Source: JAJPKK01 sp035311445 (GTDB lineage: Bacteria; Pseudomonadota; Alphaproteobacteria; Rhizobiales; Xanthobacteraceae). From it: a stretch of 64,000 nt of DNA. Below, piece after piece: positions 7,864 to 18,200 of the stretch. The DNA lies in NCBI GenBank assembly GCA_035311445.1, contig DATGCX010000027.1, positions 1 to 64,000 of the forward strand, written 5' to 3'. Numbering within the stretch: the stretch's first letter is position 1; each line of letters opens with the position of its first letter. The position numbers and the translations under genes were made by a program. The notes under the pieces are model-generated. The model saw nothing but the letters and a program-made list of their open reading frames with translations, made no database searches and was not told where the DNA came from.

Positions 7864-9807
7864 TCACCGCCCTGGTGCTGCTCCCACATCGGATCCCGTC
7901 AGGGGCGGCGCCTGCCTCGGCGTATCCCAGAGCTTTACAGTGCCATCCATGCTCGCGGTCGCCACGCTCTTGCCGTCATGTGAGAACGTGGCGAAGTGGA
8001 TCCGCCTGAGATGTCCCTTCAACGAGGCCGCCTGCTTGCGGGTGGCAACGTCCCAGAGACGCACCGTGTGATCGAGGCCGACCGAAACGAGCATCTTCCC
8101 ATCAGGAGAGAACGCACAGAACCGGACCCACGCGGTATGGCCTTTGAACGGCTCCAGCTCCTTGCGGCTCTCCAAGTCGAAAAGCTGTACGTTGTCACTG
8201 GCACCGGCGGAGGCCAACAGCTTGCCATCCGGGGAGAATGCGACAGAGTGGACTGGCCCGGTATGGACGTCGATGGTGGCGACCTCCTTGGTCGAGGACA
8301 CGTCCCACAGCTTTATGGTGCCGTCAATGCTGCCCGATGCGATCATCCGACCGTCGGGGGAGTATGCCAGCGCCTTCACTCCGCCGGTATGGCCGGTGAG
8401 AGTGGCAATCTCCCGATGCGCGTTCACATCCCACAGCTTGATCGTTTCGTCGTAACCTCCAGAGACAGCGGTCTTTCCATCCGGTGCGTAAGCCACAGCT
8501 CGGATGATATTTGTGTGCCCTGCGAGGGTGGCGATCTCTTTTCCGGACGGTAACTCCCAGAGCTTGGCGGTCCGATCGTAGGAACCCGTCATGAGGGTTT
8601 TGCCGCCGGGTGATATGGCGAGCGTGACGACGGCGCCGCTGTGGTCAGTCAGGGTCCGCAGTTCGTTGCCCGTTGCGACGTCCCACAGCTTGACCGTCTT
8701 GTCGTGGCTTGCTGAAGCGAGGATCTGGTCATCTGGCGTGAAGGCCACGGCGGTTACAAAAGACTTGTGCCCTTTGAGTGACGCACGTTCTTCCCCCTTC
8801 GGCCCGGTCTCCTCGGGGGCAGGCTCGATGCCGGACTTCAACAGTTCATCGACATCCCAGATCTTGGCGAGATGATCCATAGTCGCGGTCGCGAGGGCTT
8901 TGCCGTCCGGCGAAAAAGCCACGCCGCGTACACGGTCGCCCACGTCGGTCCATCGCGCAACAATGTCCTCGCCGGTCGCGACGTTCCAGATCCTCAACGA
9001 GTTATCGACACTGCCGGCGGCCACCAGTTTGCCGTCCGGCGAGAACGCTACACAAAGAACCTCGCTTGTCGTGCCCTCGAGCGTTGCCTTCTCCTTGCGC
9101 TGAGCGACGTCCCAAAGCCGTACCGTGGTGTCCATGCTGCCGGTGACGAGAACCTTGTCATCGGGTGAGAATGCGATGCCGCGAATGCCGTGCTCGTGGC
9201 CTTGTAGGGTCGCGAGCTCGGCCCCTGTGGCGACATCCCACAGCTTGGCGGTGTAGTCGTTGCTGCCAGACGCAAGAATCTTGCTGTCGTGGCTGAACGC
9301 CAGTGATCGGACCGCGCCCTCGTGCCGCAGCGTGGCGCGCTCCTTTCTACTGGCCACGTCCCACAATTTGATCGTGTTATCGTGGCCCCCGGAGGCAACG
9401 GTCTTGCCGTCGGGTGCGAAAGCAAGGGACCGGATCATATTGGTGTGGCCCCTGAACGTGACGAGCTCACGCCCGGAGGCCCAGTCCCAAAACTTCACTG
9501 TAGTGTCGTAACTGCCCGTCGCCAGAATTTTGCCATCGGGTGAGAAGCGAACGGCCTCAACCGTTCCCTCGTGACCCCGCAGGGTGGTTATCTCGACCCC
9601 CGTCGTCGCATCCCAGATTTTCGCTTTCTTGTCATAGCTGCCCGTGGCGACATACCGGCCATCGGGCGAATAATCGATGGACGCGAGAGCCAACCCATGG
9701 CCCTTGAGTGTGGCGCGGACCTGTGCGGCGGCTGGTCCGCCCGCGAGGGCCGCTATGGCAAATGCCAGGATCGCTGCCACAGCGCCGCGAAGGCACCGGA
9801 TCGGCAT
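7864..9807 (-). CDS. Secreted WD40-repeat protein with 14 repeats
   Basis: 647 residues. A signal peptide (AAILAFAIAALAGGPAAAQ, cleavage near residue 28) is followed by 14 WD40 repeats of about 42 residues. Nearly all show FSPDG and KLWD/KIWD ends. Repeats 1-7 and 8-14 are separated by a short charged linker (EPAPEETGPKGEER), so the protein should form two seven-bladed propellers. No enzyme domain is present, so a binding scaffold outside the inner membrane is the likely role. It lies between modC and mosB on the same strand, which is unexpected because Mo storage is cytoplasmic. The last repeat ends with a short Pro/Gly tail. Confidence 0.88.
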   Translation of the reverse strand: MPIRCLRGAVAAILAFAIAALAGGPAAAQVRATLKGHGLALASIDYSPDGRYVATGSYDKKAKIWDATTGVEITTLRGHEGTVEAVRFSPDGKILATGSYDTTVKFWDWASGRELVTFRGHTNMIRSLAFAPDGKTVASGGHDNTIKLWDVASRKERATLRHEGAVRSLAFSHDSKILASGSNDYTAKLWDVATGAELATLQGHEHGIRGIAFSPDDKVLVTGSMDTTVRLWDVAQRKEKATLEGTTSEVLCVAFSPDGKLVAAGSVDNSLRIWNVATGEDIVARWTDVGDRVRGVAFSPDGKALATATMDHLAKIWDVDELLKSGIEPAPEETGPKGEERASLKGHKSFVTAVAFTPDDQILASASHDKTVKLWDVATGNELRTLTDHSGAVVTLAISPGGKTLMTGSYDRTAKLWELPSGKEIATLAGHTNIIRAVAYAPDGKTAVSGGYDETIKLWDVNAHREIATLTGHTGGVKALAYSPDGRMIASGSIDGTIKLWDVSSTKEVATIDVHTGPVHSVAFSPDGKLLASAGASDNVQLFDLESRKELEPFKGHTAWVRFCAFSPDGKMLVSVGLDHTVRLWDVATRKQAASLKGHLRRIHFATFSHDGKSVATASMDGTVKLWDTPRQAPPLTGSDVGAAPGR

Positions 9808-9954
9808 GGCTTTTTCCTATAATTTTTCCGATGCCAGATATCATACCCCAGCTGGTGCACGCCTGCACGCAATAACCCGAACAATGACACAGAGTTCCAC
9901 GCCTGCGCCTAGCAGGAGCGGGCGCGAAATTCCGCCGGTTGTACGCATCGTTTT

Positions 9955-9979
9955 GCTGCCACCTTAGCTGCCACCTTAG
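9955..9979. repeat. Short tandem repeat between modC and the WD40 gene
   Basis: Two exact copies of the 12-base unit GCTGCCACCTTA lie head to tail at 9955-9966 and 9967-9978, inside the 271-base gap between modC and the WD40 start. The function is unknown; it could be a protein-binding site for the WD40-mosBA promoter or simple slippage. Confidence 0.6.
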
Positions 9980-10078
9980 AGGTGAATTTGGCTCCCTCGT
10001 GACTTGGTCGAAGCGCTCATTCCGGCTTTTTTTGGATTTAGTCGATCGGCGTCGAATCCCGCGATGTCCCCGGCTTCT

Positions 10079-11212
10079 TCAAATTGGAATGGCCGTCGTA
10101 TCAGCGCCGTTCGCCTGGCGCGACGCGGCTCCGAGCGTCTGCCTGTCGAATCCGACGGTCTTGATCACGGCGTAAACTGGCGTCCCGGGAGCCAGCTTAA
10201 GGCTTTCCACCGAACGCTGGGTCAGACGCGCCAGGATTGCCTGCCCGCCGCAATCAAGGCGCAAATCCAAGATGGGCCCGCACCGCGGGCCGAGTTCCGT
10301 GACCACCCCGCGCAAGACGTTGAGCGCGCTGAGCCCTTCGGGGGCGCGTGTGCTGAGCATCACGTCACTGGCGCGGATATGCACCCGGACTTTTGTGCCG
10401 GGAACGTGGCCGTTCAGTCGCGGCACCCAGAGCTGGCCCTCACAGAGGCTCAACGCGGTGAGGCCGAACCGCTCGTCGTGCTTGAGGATCTCTGCCTCGA
10501 GGACCGCCCCTGCTTCGACCGGGTTGCTGAACGGGATCACATCCAAGCGAGCCATGACGTCAGCGGTCGGTCCAATTGCCACGACACGGCCCTCCGTCAT
10601 CACGACGAGGGTGGTTGCTAGGCGTGCCACCTCGGGCACCGAGTGACTGACATAGATGATGGGCACCTTGGTCTCATCGTATAGCCGCTCCAGATAAGGG
10701 AGGATCTCGGCTTTGCGTGCCTCATCAAGCGAAGCAAGCGGCTCGTCCATGAGGAGCAGCCGCGGGGCGGCCAATAGGGCTCGTCCTATCGCGACCCGCT
10801 GCTTCTCGCCGCCGGAAAGGGAGCCCGGACGGCGATCGAGCAGATGACCAATTCCGAGCAGCGCGATGATCTGGGCAAACTGGCCGAAGCGCTGGGCCGC
10901 GGGCGTGAACCACCAGCCATACAGGAGGTTCTGGCGCACGGTCAGGTGCGGGAACAGGCGCCCTTCCTGGAAAACGTAGCCGACCCGGCGGCGATGCATT
11001 GGCACAAATACGTTGTGTTCTGTGTCGACGATGACCTCGCCGTCCAACGAGATGCGAGCGCGGTTGGGATGGATAAGGCCGCCAATGATGCTGACCAGCG
11101 ACGTCTTGCCGGAACCGGATCGCCCAAACAGTGCCGTGACTCGGCCCTCACTCACAAATTGGGCCTTAAGATCGAACGAGCCGAGCCGATGCTGCACGTC
11201 GACTTCGATCAT
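10079..11212 (-). CDS. modC: Molybdate ABC transporter ATP-binding protein
   Basis: 377 residues. The ABC domain spans about residues 1-230 with Walker A LFGRSGSGKTS, Q-loop YVFQEGRLFPHL, signature SLSGGEKQRVAIGRALL and Walker B LLLMDEPLASLD. A C-terminal TOBE (molybdate-binding, Mop-like) domain follows (VRVHIRASDVMLSTRAPEG and VYAVIKTVGFD). ATG 11212 overlaps the modB stop as ATGA, which argues for coupled translation, and excludes the much longer upstream reading. It powers molybdate import through ModB at the inner membrane. It is the last gene of modABC. Confidence 0.95.
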   Translation of the reverse strand: MIEVDVQHRLGSFDLKAQFVSEGRVTALFGRSGSGKTSLVSIIGGLIHPNRARISLDGEVIVDTEHNVFVPMHRRRVGYVFQEGRLFPHLTVRQNLLYGWWFTPAAQRFGQFAQIIALLGIGHLLDRRPGSLSGGEKQRVAIGRALLAAPRLLLMDEPLASLDEARKAEILPYLERLYDETKVPIIYVSHSVPEVARLATTLVVMTEGRVVAIGPTADVMARLDVIPFSNPVEAGAVLEAEILKHDERFGLTALSLCEGQLWVPRLNGHVPGTKVRVHIRASDVMLSTRAPEGLSALNVLRGVVTELGPRCGPILDLRLDCGGQAILARLTQRSVESLKLAPGTPVYAVIKTVGFDRQTLGAASRQANGADTTAIPI

Positions 11213-11907
11213 CCCTCCACCCCGATACGCCGCCCAACAACGTAGCCGATTGCTTCGGAGGCCAGAAGAGCGGACATCGATACCGCGATCGCAATCACCG
11301 TAAGCCGGATGGCGGCGAGGTCGCCGCCCGGAACCTGCGTGAACGTGTAGATGGCCGAAGGAAGCGTCTGAGTTTCGCCGGGGATATTCGATACGAAGGT
11401 GATTGTCGCGCCGAACTCTCCCATGGCTCGCGCAAATGAAAGGATCGTGCCGGCAATTATGCCCGGCAGGATCAGCGGCAGCGTCACCGTCACGAAAACC
11501 CATGCGGAGTTGGCACCGAGTGTCCCCGCCGCGTCCTCAAGCCCGCGGTCGATCGAGTCAATGGATAATTTGATCGCGCGGACCAAAAGTGGAAACCCCA
11601 TCACGGCGCAGGCAAGTGCTGCGCCGGTCCACCGGAAAGCAAACACTATTCCGAGATTGTCCGCGAGGAAGGCGCCGAGCAGTCCGCGCCTGCCGAACAA
11701 CACGAGCAGCAGATAGCCCGTGACGACCGGCGGAAGGACCAGTGGCAGAAACACAATTCCGTTTAGAATCGACTTGCCCCAAAATTTCCCACGCGACAAG
11801 AGCATCGCGACGAAAAGCCCTGGCGGCAGGCTCGTCAGGGTGGCCCACACCGAAACCCGCAGGCTCAGTTCGACCGCGGCCTGTTCCTCGGGGGTCAGGG
11901 TGAGCAC
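11209..11907 (-). CDS. modB: Molybdate ABC transporter permease
   Basis: 232 residues with about five membrane segments. The binding-protein-dependent transport signature is seen as GANSAWVFVTVTLPLILPGI, which docks on ModC. The ARAMGEFGATI segment is typical of the CysT/ModB group. The start is GTG 11907 (LTLTPEEQAAVELSLRVS follows). The modA stop is 11 bases upstream and the modC start overlaps its stop. It forms the homodimeric channel for molybdate. Confidence 0.94.
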   Translation of the reverse strand: MLTLTPEEQAAVELSLRVSVWATLTSLPPGLFVAMLLSRGKFWGKSILNGIVFLPLVLPPVVTGYLLLVLFGRRGLLGAFLADNLGIVFAFRWTGAALACAVMGFPLLVRAIKLSIDSIDRGLEDAAGTLGANSAWVFVTVTLPLILPGIIAGTILSFARAMGEFGATITFVSNIPGETQTLPSAIYTFTQVPGGDLAAIRLTVIAIAVSMSALLASEAIGYVVGRRIGVEG

Positions 11908-11918
11908 GGGGCTTTTCC

Positions 11919-12800
11919 TCAGTTCAGTGTCGTGAAGCCTTCCTTCTTGAAAACAGCGCGCGCCTGCGGCGACTTGAGCATCTCGACGAAGGCATACGCG
12001 TCCGGTTTCGTCGAAACGGCGGTAACGGCAATCGGATACGTGATGGGTGGATGCGTGTGCTCGGGGAACACTCCGACACGCACGACGCCTGCGTCCGAGA
12101 CTGCATCGGATTCGTAGACGATCCCGAGCGGCGCCTCGCCGCGGGAGACCAGAAGAAGCGCGGCACGAACGTTCTCGGCTTGGGCGATACGGCCCTTGAC
12201 CGATTCCCAGATGCCAAGCGCCTCAAGTGCGGCTCGACCGTATTTGCCCGCCGGCACTGCGTCAGTGTTGGCCATAGCGAGGCGCCCATTGGCAAGAAGT
12301 GAAGCTAGGGGGAACCCCGTCACGATGTCAACCTGGAGGTTCGCCCCTTTTGGCGAAATGAGCACGAGGCGGTTGCCGACCAGATCCGAACGCGTCTCTG
12401 GCCTAACCAGCTTGCGTTGAGCGAGGAAGTCCATCCAATCCTCATCGGCAGAGATGAACACGTCGGCCGGTGCTCCCTGCTCGATCTGCTTGGCGAGCGC
12501 GGAGCTGGCGGCGTACGAAATTGTGGCTCGTTTGCCCGTGCGCTCATGCCACTGCGTGTTGATCTCATCGACAGCGGTCTTGAGGCTCGCTGCTGCGAAC
12601 ACCAGCAAGTTCGGACGCTGCGCCTGAGCGGGTCCAGGGCGGCTGGCACAGATCAGGATGAGCAGTGTCACGCAGAATAAGAGCGTTTTTCCGATCCAGG
12701 TGCGAAAGCTTTTGGGCGCAGGGTCAATTTCCTTGCTCCCATGGTCAGGCGCTCGGTCCGGGGGCCCCTCCGGCCGGATGATCTCGTTTTGCAACAGCAT
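11919..12800 (-). CDS. modA: Molybdate ABC transporter periplasmic binding protein
   Basis: About 293 residues. An unusually long N-terminal stretch of ~33 residues precedes the signal-peptide core (TLLFCVTLLILICASRPG) and a cleavage site near AQAQ. The mature protein shows ModA hallmarks: LLVFAAASLKTAVDEI, SSALAKQIEQGAPADVFISA, and the C-terminal FVEMLKSPQARAVFKKEGF. It captures molybdate in the periplasm and delivers it to ModBC. TTG 12809 is another possible start. The long N-terminus may mean the true start is an unusual internal codon. It is first in the operon and divergent from the gene at 12902. Confidence 0.93.
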   Translation of the reverse strand: MLLQNEIIRPEGPPDRAPDHGSKEIDPAPKSFRTWIGKTLLFCVTLLILICASRPGPAQAQRPNLLVFAAASLKTAVDEINTQWHERTGKRATISYAASSALAKQIEQGAPADVFISADEDWMDFLAQRKLVRPETRSDLVGNRLVLISPKGANLQVDIVTGFPLASLLANGRLAMANTDAVPAGKYGRAALEALGIWESVKGRIAQAENVRAALLLVSRGEAPLGIVYESDAVSDAGVVRVGVFPEHTHPPITYPIAVTAVSTKPDAYAFVEMLKSPQARAVFKKEGFTTLN

Positions 12801-12810
12801 GGATGGCAAA

Positions 12811-12844
12811 CTTTCGCGAAAGCTAAACGTTACTCATGCATGAG
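12811..12844. promoter_or_regulatory. Two perfect palindromes upstream of modA
   Basis: Between the divergent modA and 12902 genes lie two perfect 12-base palindromes: CTTTCGCGAAAG (12811-12822) and CTCATGCATGAG (12833-12844). They are ten bases apart and sit just ahead of the modA start, a position suited to a repressor such as ModE. They do not closely match the classical E. coli ModE site, so which protein binds is unknown. Confidence 0.4.
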
Positions 12845-12901
12845 GGTTCCAACCCCCATATGTGGTGGCTCGGCAATGGTAACATTTAGAAGAACTCAGG
12901 G

Positions 12902-13804
12902 ATGATCGCTCATAATGGACCGCCCGCCGGCATCCAGTATCGTGTGATCGGCACAGACGGTGTCGAGCGGGACATGGCGGGCCTGCCCGACTGGATCGCG
13001 GCCATTCGGTCCGACGCAGTGGAAGGTGGGTGTCTATTCCTAGACGGTGAGACGGCGCGCTGGCGGCCAGTGTCGCACCTGGACGTTTTCAATAAGGCTA
13101 TACAAGCAGTCGACATCGAAGCGAGAGGCGGGAAATTCCGACACGAAGCGGTGGACTTAGAGAGTTGCCCATCGGCGCTCCAGGATCCGGTCTCCGATTC
13201 AGAAAGCTTCACGAAGCAGGCGCGGAACTCCATGCTGCTCTGGGGGGTGTCGGCTGCGGTCGTGCTCGTTGCGCTGGCGGCCTGGTCTGCAGGCCCCGGT
13301 TTGCAGGCTACCGTCGAAGCGTTTATCCGCCAGATTCCGAAGCCGGCTCTGATCGCGGGAGCGGCCGTGCTCTTCGTCCTTCTGGCGGAAGAGTTTTACT
13401 GGTTTGCCGTGATTCTGGTCGGAGTGAGGAGCACAGGCGCTACGCGTCGCTTTGCGCTGCAGGTTCTATCGTTACTGACCACCGGCCTGCTGCTCTATGT
13501 CGCGTTCGCATTCTTGTCGGCCGAGGGCTTTCAGCGCAGTTTTCTACGTTTCTTTGCCAGCAACGTCGCAATTGTTGGCGTTGTCTACGCGGTCTCACTG
13601 TTCCTCTGGTCAATCCCTCTGTTCCGGGGGACGGATGCGACGCCTGCCAGGAAGGCGCTTGCCAGCACCGTCGCCTCCGCAATGGTGGCCGGCACGCTTT
13701 ACATGGCGGTAGTGCCATCTGTTCGAAACGAAGCGGCCCCAACACCAACTCGGACGGCGCCGCGGCCGTCGGGCGCGACGATGCCATCGCCACTACCGGG
13801 CTGA
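12902..13804 (+). CDS. Hypothetical membrane protein with GYF-like N-terminal domain
   Basis: 300 residues. Residues 10-65 look like a GYF_2-type module (YRVIGTDG, PDWIAAIRSDAVEGG, ARWRPVSHLDVF). Then come about five membrane segments: near 110-130 (MLLWGVSAAVVLVALAAW), 150-175, 185-205, 215-235 and 255-275. A short Pro-rich tail ends the protein. The pattern of a small sensor-like cytoplasmic domain plus membrane helices is common in proteobacteria but has no assigned function. It diverges from modA and is followed by the RND efflux operon after ~100 bases. Confidence 0.7.
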   Translation: MIAHNGPPAGIQYRVIGTDGVERDMAGLPDWIAAIRSDAVEGGCLFLDGETARWRPVSHLDVFNKAIQAVDIEARGGKFRHEAVDLESCPSALQDPVSDSESFTKQARNSMLLWGVSAAVVLVALAAWSAGPGLQATVEAFIRQIPKPALIAGAAVLFVLLAEEFYWFAVILVGVRSTGATRRFALQVLSLLTTGLLLYVAFAFLSAEGFQRSFLRFFASNVAIVGVVYAVSLFLWSIPLFRGTDATPARKALASTVASAMVAGTLYMAVVPSVRNEAAPTPTRTAPRPSGATMPSPLPG

Positions 13805-13908
13805 TAGAGCGCCCCCGGCCCGCTGGGACAGATGCCGTCGGTCGGACTTGCTCTTGCTGAAATTTCAGGGCGGAATCATATGATGAAGCGCAAGTAGTCG
13901 GTGAACCC

Positions 13909-15207
13909 ATGCTGACCGCGATCCGTATCGGGGGCGTTCTCTTGGTAATGGCCGCCGCGGCTTGGTGGTACACTCATGATCAGGCCGCGGAGAACCGTTT
14001 GCGCGCCGATACCGACATAGCGAGCGCCTTTCGTGGTGGGGGCGGAGGCGGCGGTGGTGGCGGCGGTGGCGGAGGCGGCGGTGGTCGCGGCAGAAACCGC
14101 GCCGGCGGCGGGCCGGTTGTGGTGACTACGGCTCCGGTGGCCCGTGAGGATGTGCCGGTTAATGTCGCTGGCATCGGGACAGTCGAGGCTTTCAACACCG
14201 TCACCGTGAGGGCGAGGGTTGACGGTCTGCTCGAGAAGGTCGCCTTCACGGAAGGCCAGGAGGTCGAGGCCGGTGATCTACTGGCGCAGATCGACCCGCG
14301 ACCCTACGAGGCAAAGCTCAGCCAAGTCCAAGGCATGAAGAAGCGCGATGAGGCACAACTCGCCAACACGAAACTCAACCTGGACAGAGCCGTGAAGCTT
14401 GGCTCGTATGCAACCCAGCAAACCGTGGACAACGAGCGTGCGCAGGTCAGCCAGCTCGAAGCAGCGCTGCAGACGGACCAGGCCAACATTGACGCAGCCG
14501 CTTTGGAACTCGAATACACCAGTGTCCGGGCGCCAATTTCCGGGCGCACCGGGGTGCGGCTCATTGATGCAGGCAACTTTGTTCGCTCGCGCGAATCGAG
14601 CGGCATAGTCGTGATCACGCAGTTGGAACCGATTTCCGTCTCGTTTTCGCTACCGCAGCAATATCTTGGAACTGTGAATCAAGCGCTTGCCAAAGGGAAA
14701 GTCCTCGTGATGGCGCTCGATGCGGATGGAAAGACACTGTTGGCGGAGGGCGTCCTTACAGTTCTCGACAACCGCATCGATCCGCAGACTGGCACGATCA
14801 GACTTAAAGCCACGTTCGACAATGCCGATCGCAAGCTGTGGCCGGGGCAGTTCGTCAACGTTCGCGTCCGGCTTGACACCGTCAAGGATGGCACGGTCGT
14901 ACCGAGTGCGGCCGTCCAGCGCAATTCCGACGGCAATTTTGCCTATGTGGTCGCTTCAGATAATCGGGTCGAGATGCGGCCAATCCGGATCGGCCAGATC
15001 GATGGCGGCTTGGCACTCGTCGAATCCGGCCTCGAACCCGGTCAGAAAGTCGTCGTCACCAGCCAGGAGCAACTCCGGCCGGGTGCGAGTGTGATTCCGA
15101 CTGACGCCACAGCCAATGCTGCAGAAGGCGCCTCCAGCCCCCAGATCACATCCCCAAGGCGCCCACCAGAGGCGGCGCCGAACCGGCAGCGCCGACCGCC
15201 GCCATGA
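13909..15207 (+). CDS. RND efflux periplasmic adaptor (HlyD/MdtA-like)
   Basis: 432 residues. An N-terminal membrane anchor (IGGVLLVMAAAAWWYTH) is followed by a run of about 18 glycines (residues ~43-60) and then the adaptor core. That core has a barrel-sandwich half-motif (GTVEAFNTVTVRARVDG, AFTEGQEVEAGDLLAQIDPR), an alpha-hairpin (residues ~145-200), the second lipoyl half (VRAPISGRTGVRLIDAGNFV) and a beta-barrel with GTIRLKATFDNADRKLWPGQ. It bridges the inner-membrane pumps to an outer-membrane channel; no TolC-like gene is next to it. Its stop overlaps the first pump gene as ATGA. The polyglycine run is unusual. Confidence 0.92.
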   Translation: MLTAIRIGGVLLVMAAAAWWYTHDQAAENRLRADTDIASAFRGGGGGGGGGGGGGGGGGRGRNRAGGGPVVVTTAPVAREDVPVNVAGIGTVEAFNTVTVRARVDGLLEKVAFTEGQEVEAGDLLAQIDPRPYEAKLSQVQGMKKRDEAQLANTKLNLDRAVKLGSYATQQTVDNERAQVSQLEAALQTDQANIDAAALELEYTSVRAPISGRTGVRLIDAGNFVRSRESSGIVVITQLEPISVSFSLPQQYLGTVNQALAKGKVLVMALDADGKTLLAEGVLTVLDNRIDPQTGTIRLKATFDNADRKLWPGQFVNVRVRLDTVKDGTVVPSAAVQRNSDGNFAYVVASDNRVEMRPIRIGQIDGGLALVESGLEPGQKVVVTSQEQLRPGASVIPTDATANAAEGASSPQITSPRRPPEAAPNRQRRPPP

Positions 15208-18200
15208 GCGTATCTGCGCCCTTCATCGCCCGTCCAGTTGCCACGTCGTTGTTAAGCCTCGCGGTGCTTATTGCCGGGGGGCTTGGATTTCGCTTGCTTC
15301 CGGTCTCCTCGCTGCCCGAGATCGACTTCCCAAGCGTCCAGGTCTCGACACAGCTTCCTGGTGCAGGCCCGGATACGATGGCCTCGCTGGTCACGACGCC
15401 TCTGGAGCAGCAGTTAGGACAGATCGCAGGCCTTTCGCTGATGACCTCGACGAGTTCTTTCGGGATCAGCGTGATCACGATGCAATTCGTCCTCGATCGG
15501 GATATCGACGCCATCGGACAGGATGTGCAGGCGGCGATAAATGCCGCCGGGGCATCGCTACCGAGCGGACTTCCTTACCCGCCTGTGTACAAGAAGGTGA
15601 ACCCGGCGGACCAGCCGATTCTGATCCTGGCCCTCACGTCCGATACACAGCCGATCACGAAAGTCCAAGACATCGCCGATACGGTGCTGGCCCAGAAACT
15701 GAGCGAAGTGACCGGCGTCGGGGCGGTGATGATCCAGGGCGGGCAGAAACCCGCGGTGCGAATCCAGGTCAATCCGGTCCAACTCGCCGCGTATGACCTA
15801 AGCCTGGAACAGGTCCGCAGCGTCCTGAGTCGCACCAACGTCGACCAGCCGAAGGGCAGCTTCGATGGGCCCCACCAGGCATTCATGATCGGGGCCAATG
15901 ACCAGATCCTGGCGCCCGAAGCCTATGCGGACGTGATCCTCGCGTACCGCAACGGCGCCCCCGTCCGTGTGCGCGATGTTGGTACGGCAATCCACGGAGC
16001 CGAGAACGCGAAAGTCGGCGCCTGGTTCAACGGGCGACCGGCCGTTATCCTCGACATCCAGCGCCAGCCTGGGAACAACATCATTCAGACGGTCAACCGG
16101 GTTCGGGAGCTTCTACCACGACTGCGGGCGGCCCTGCCGCCGGAGATCCGGTTGACGGTCCTGAGCGATCGCACTGAGACGATCCGGGCAAGCATCGCCG
16201 ATGTCGAATTCACGCTCATGCTCACTGTCGCGCTTGTGGTGCTTGTGATCTTCCTGTTCCTTCGCCGCTTCTGGGTAACGGTTATCCCGAGCGTTGCGAT
16301 ACCGCTGTCGATCATCGGCACGTTTGGCATCATGTATCTGGCTGGGTTCGGCCTCGACAACCTCTCCCTCATGGCGCTCACCGTCGCGGCCGGTTTCCTC
16401 GTCGATGACGCCATCGTCATGATTGAGAATATCGTGCGCCGTATCGAGGCTGGAGAGGCGCCGCTGGAGGCCGCCTACAAAGGTGCACAGCAGATCGGAT
16501 TTACCATCGTCTCCCTGACGGTGTCGATCATTGCGGTGTTCATCCCGCTGCTGTTCATGCCCGGCATCGTCGGCCGATTGTTCCGGGAGTTCTCGCTGAC
16601 GTTGTCGGTCACCATCGTCGTGTCAGCCATCGTATCGCTGACGCTTACCCCGATGATGTGCGGGCGCCTTTTGCGCAGGGAGCGGGACCTGCGCCGCAAT
16701 GACTTCCTGCGTGTCTCCGAGCAGGTGTTCACAACGAGTCTCGCGCTCTATGAGCGGAGCCTCGCATGGGTGATGCAGCGGGGGGTGGCGACGCTCGCGG
16801 TCGTATTGGCGACGCTAGTCGCTACCATCATCCTTTACGTGGTGGTACCTAAGGGTTTCCTGCCCGTCCAGGACACCGGTGTGATCGTTGCGACGACCGA
16901 TGCGGAGCCTGGCATTTCGTTTCACAAGATGGTGCAGCTACAGGCCAGAGCCGCCGAGATTGCCCGCCGCGATCCAGAAGTTGCCGGGATCGATTCGTTC
17001 GTGGGCGTCGGACTCGTGAATTCGACACCGAACACCGGGCGCATGACCATCGTGCTCAAACGCCGCGACCGGAGGACCGGCACGGCCGCCGAAATCGCGC
17101 GCAGGCTCCGCACCGCGATGGCGGAGGTGCAGGGTCTCTCGATCTACTTCCAGCCAGCGCCCGAGATTCAGATCGGCACGCGCAGCAGTCGGACCCAGTA
17201 CCAATACATTCTTGTTGACGCCAACCCGACGGAGTTGGCCGAATGGGCATCACGGCTGCTCGAAAGACTGCGCTCGACGCCATCGATCCAGAACATCGCG
17301 AGCGACCAACAAACGGGCGGCCTTGCTGCCGACGTGGTCATTGACCGTGATAAGGCCGGCCGCCTCGGGGTGCTTCCTCAGACAATCGACGATACGCTTT
17401 ACGACGCCTTTGGGCAGCGCCAAGTCTCAACCATCTACACGCAGCAGAACCAATACCACGTCATTCTGGAGGTGACGCCGGAGTTCCAGCTCGACCCAGC
17501 CGATCTGGCCCGCCTTTACGTGCCGTCGAGCCAAGGCGTGCAGGTCCCGCTCGAAAGCTTCGCCGCGGTGAAACTCGGGAACGCTCCGCTTGCTATCACG
17601 CATCAAGGCCTTTTTTCGTCGGTCACACTCTCCTTCGATCCGGCACCAGGCGTCTCACTCGGGCGGGCGGTGCAGGCCGTGCGTGGAGCCGAGGAGGCCA
17701 TTGGTATGCCCGATTCCGTCATAGGTTCGTTCGCCGGCGAGGCTGCCGAGTTCCAGGCCTCACTGGTAAACGAGGTCTGGCTGATCCTCGCCGCGGTGGT
17801 CGCCGTCTACATCGTGCTCGGAGTGCTCTACGAGAGCACCATCCACCCGATTACGATCCTGTCGACCTTACCTTCAGCGGGAATCGGCGCCTTGATCGCG
17901 CTCATGATCACCGGCAACGACCTATCGCTAATCGCGGTGATCGCTATCATACTCCTCATAGGGATCGTTAAGAAGAACGCGATCATCATGATCGATTTCG
18001 CGCTTGACGCTGAGCGTACGCAAGGGTTGCGGCCGGAGCAAGCGATCTTCGATGCCTCACTGAAGCGCTTTCGCCCAATCATGATGACCACGATGGCGGC
18101 TCTCCTTGGGTCCGTTCCGCTCGCGCTCGGCACCGGTCCGGGATCGGAGCTGCGCCGCCCGCTTGGTATAGCCCTCATCGGCGGCCTGCTGCTCAGCCAA

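Noticed and set aside
10079..12800. Treating the ABC set as sulfate or phosphate transport
   Set aside because: ModA motifs, the ModB-like permease and the TOBE domain of the ATPase point to molybdate, and the storage genes are adjacent.
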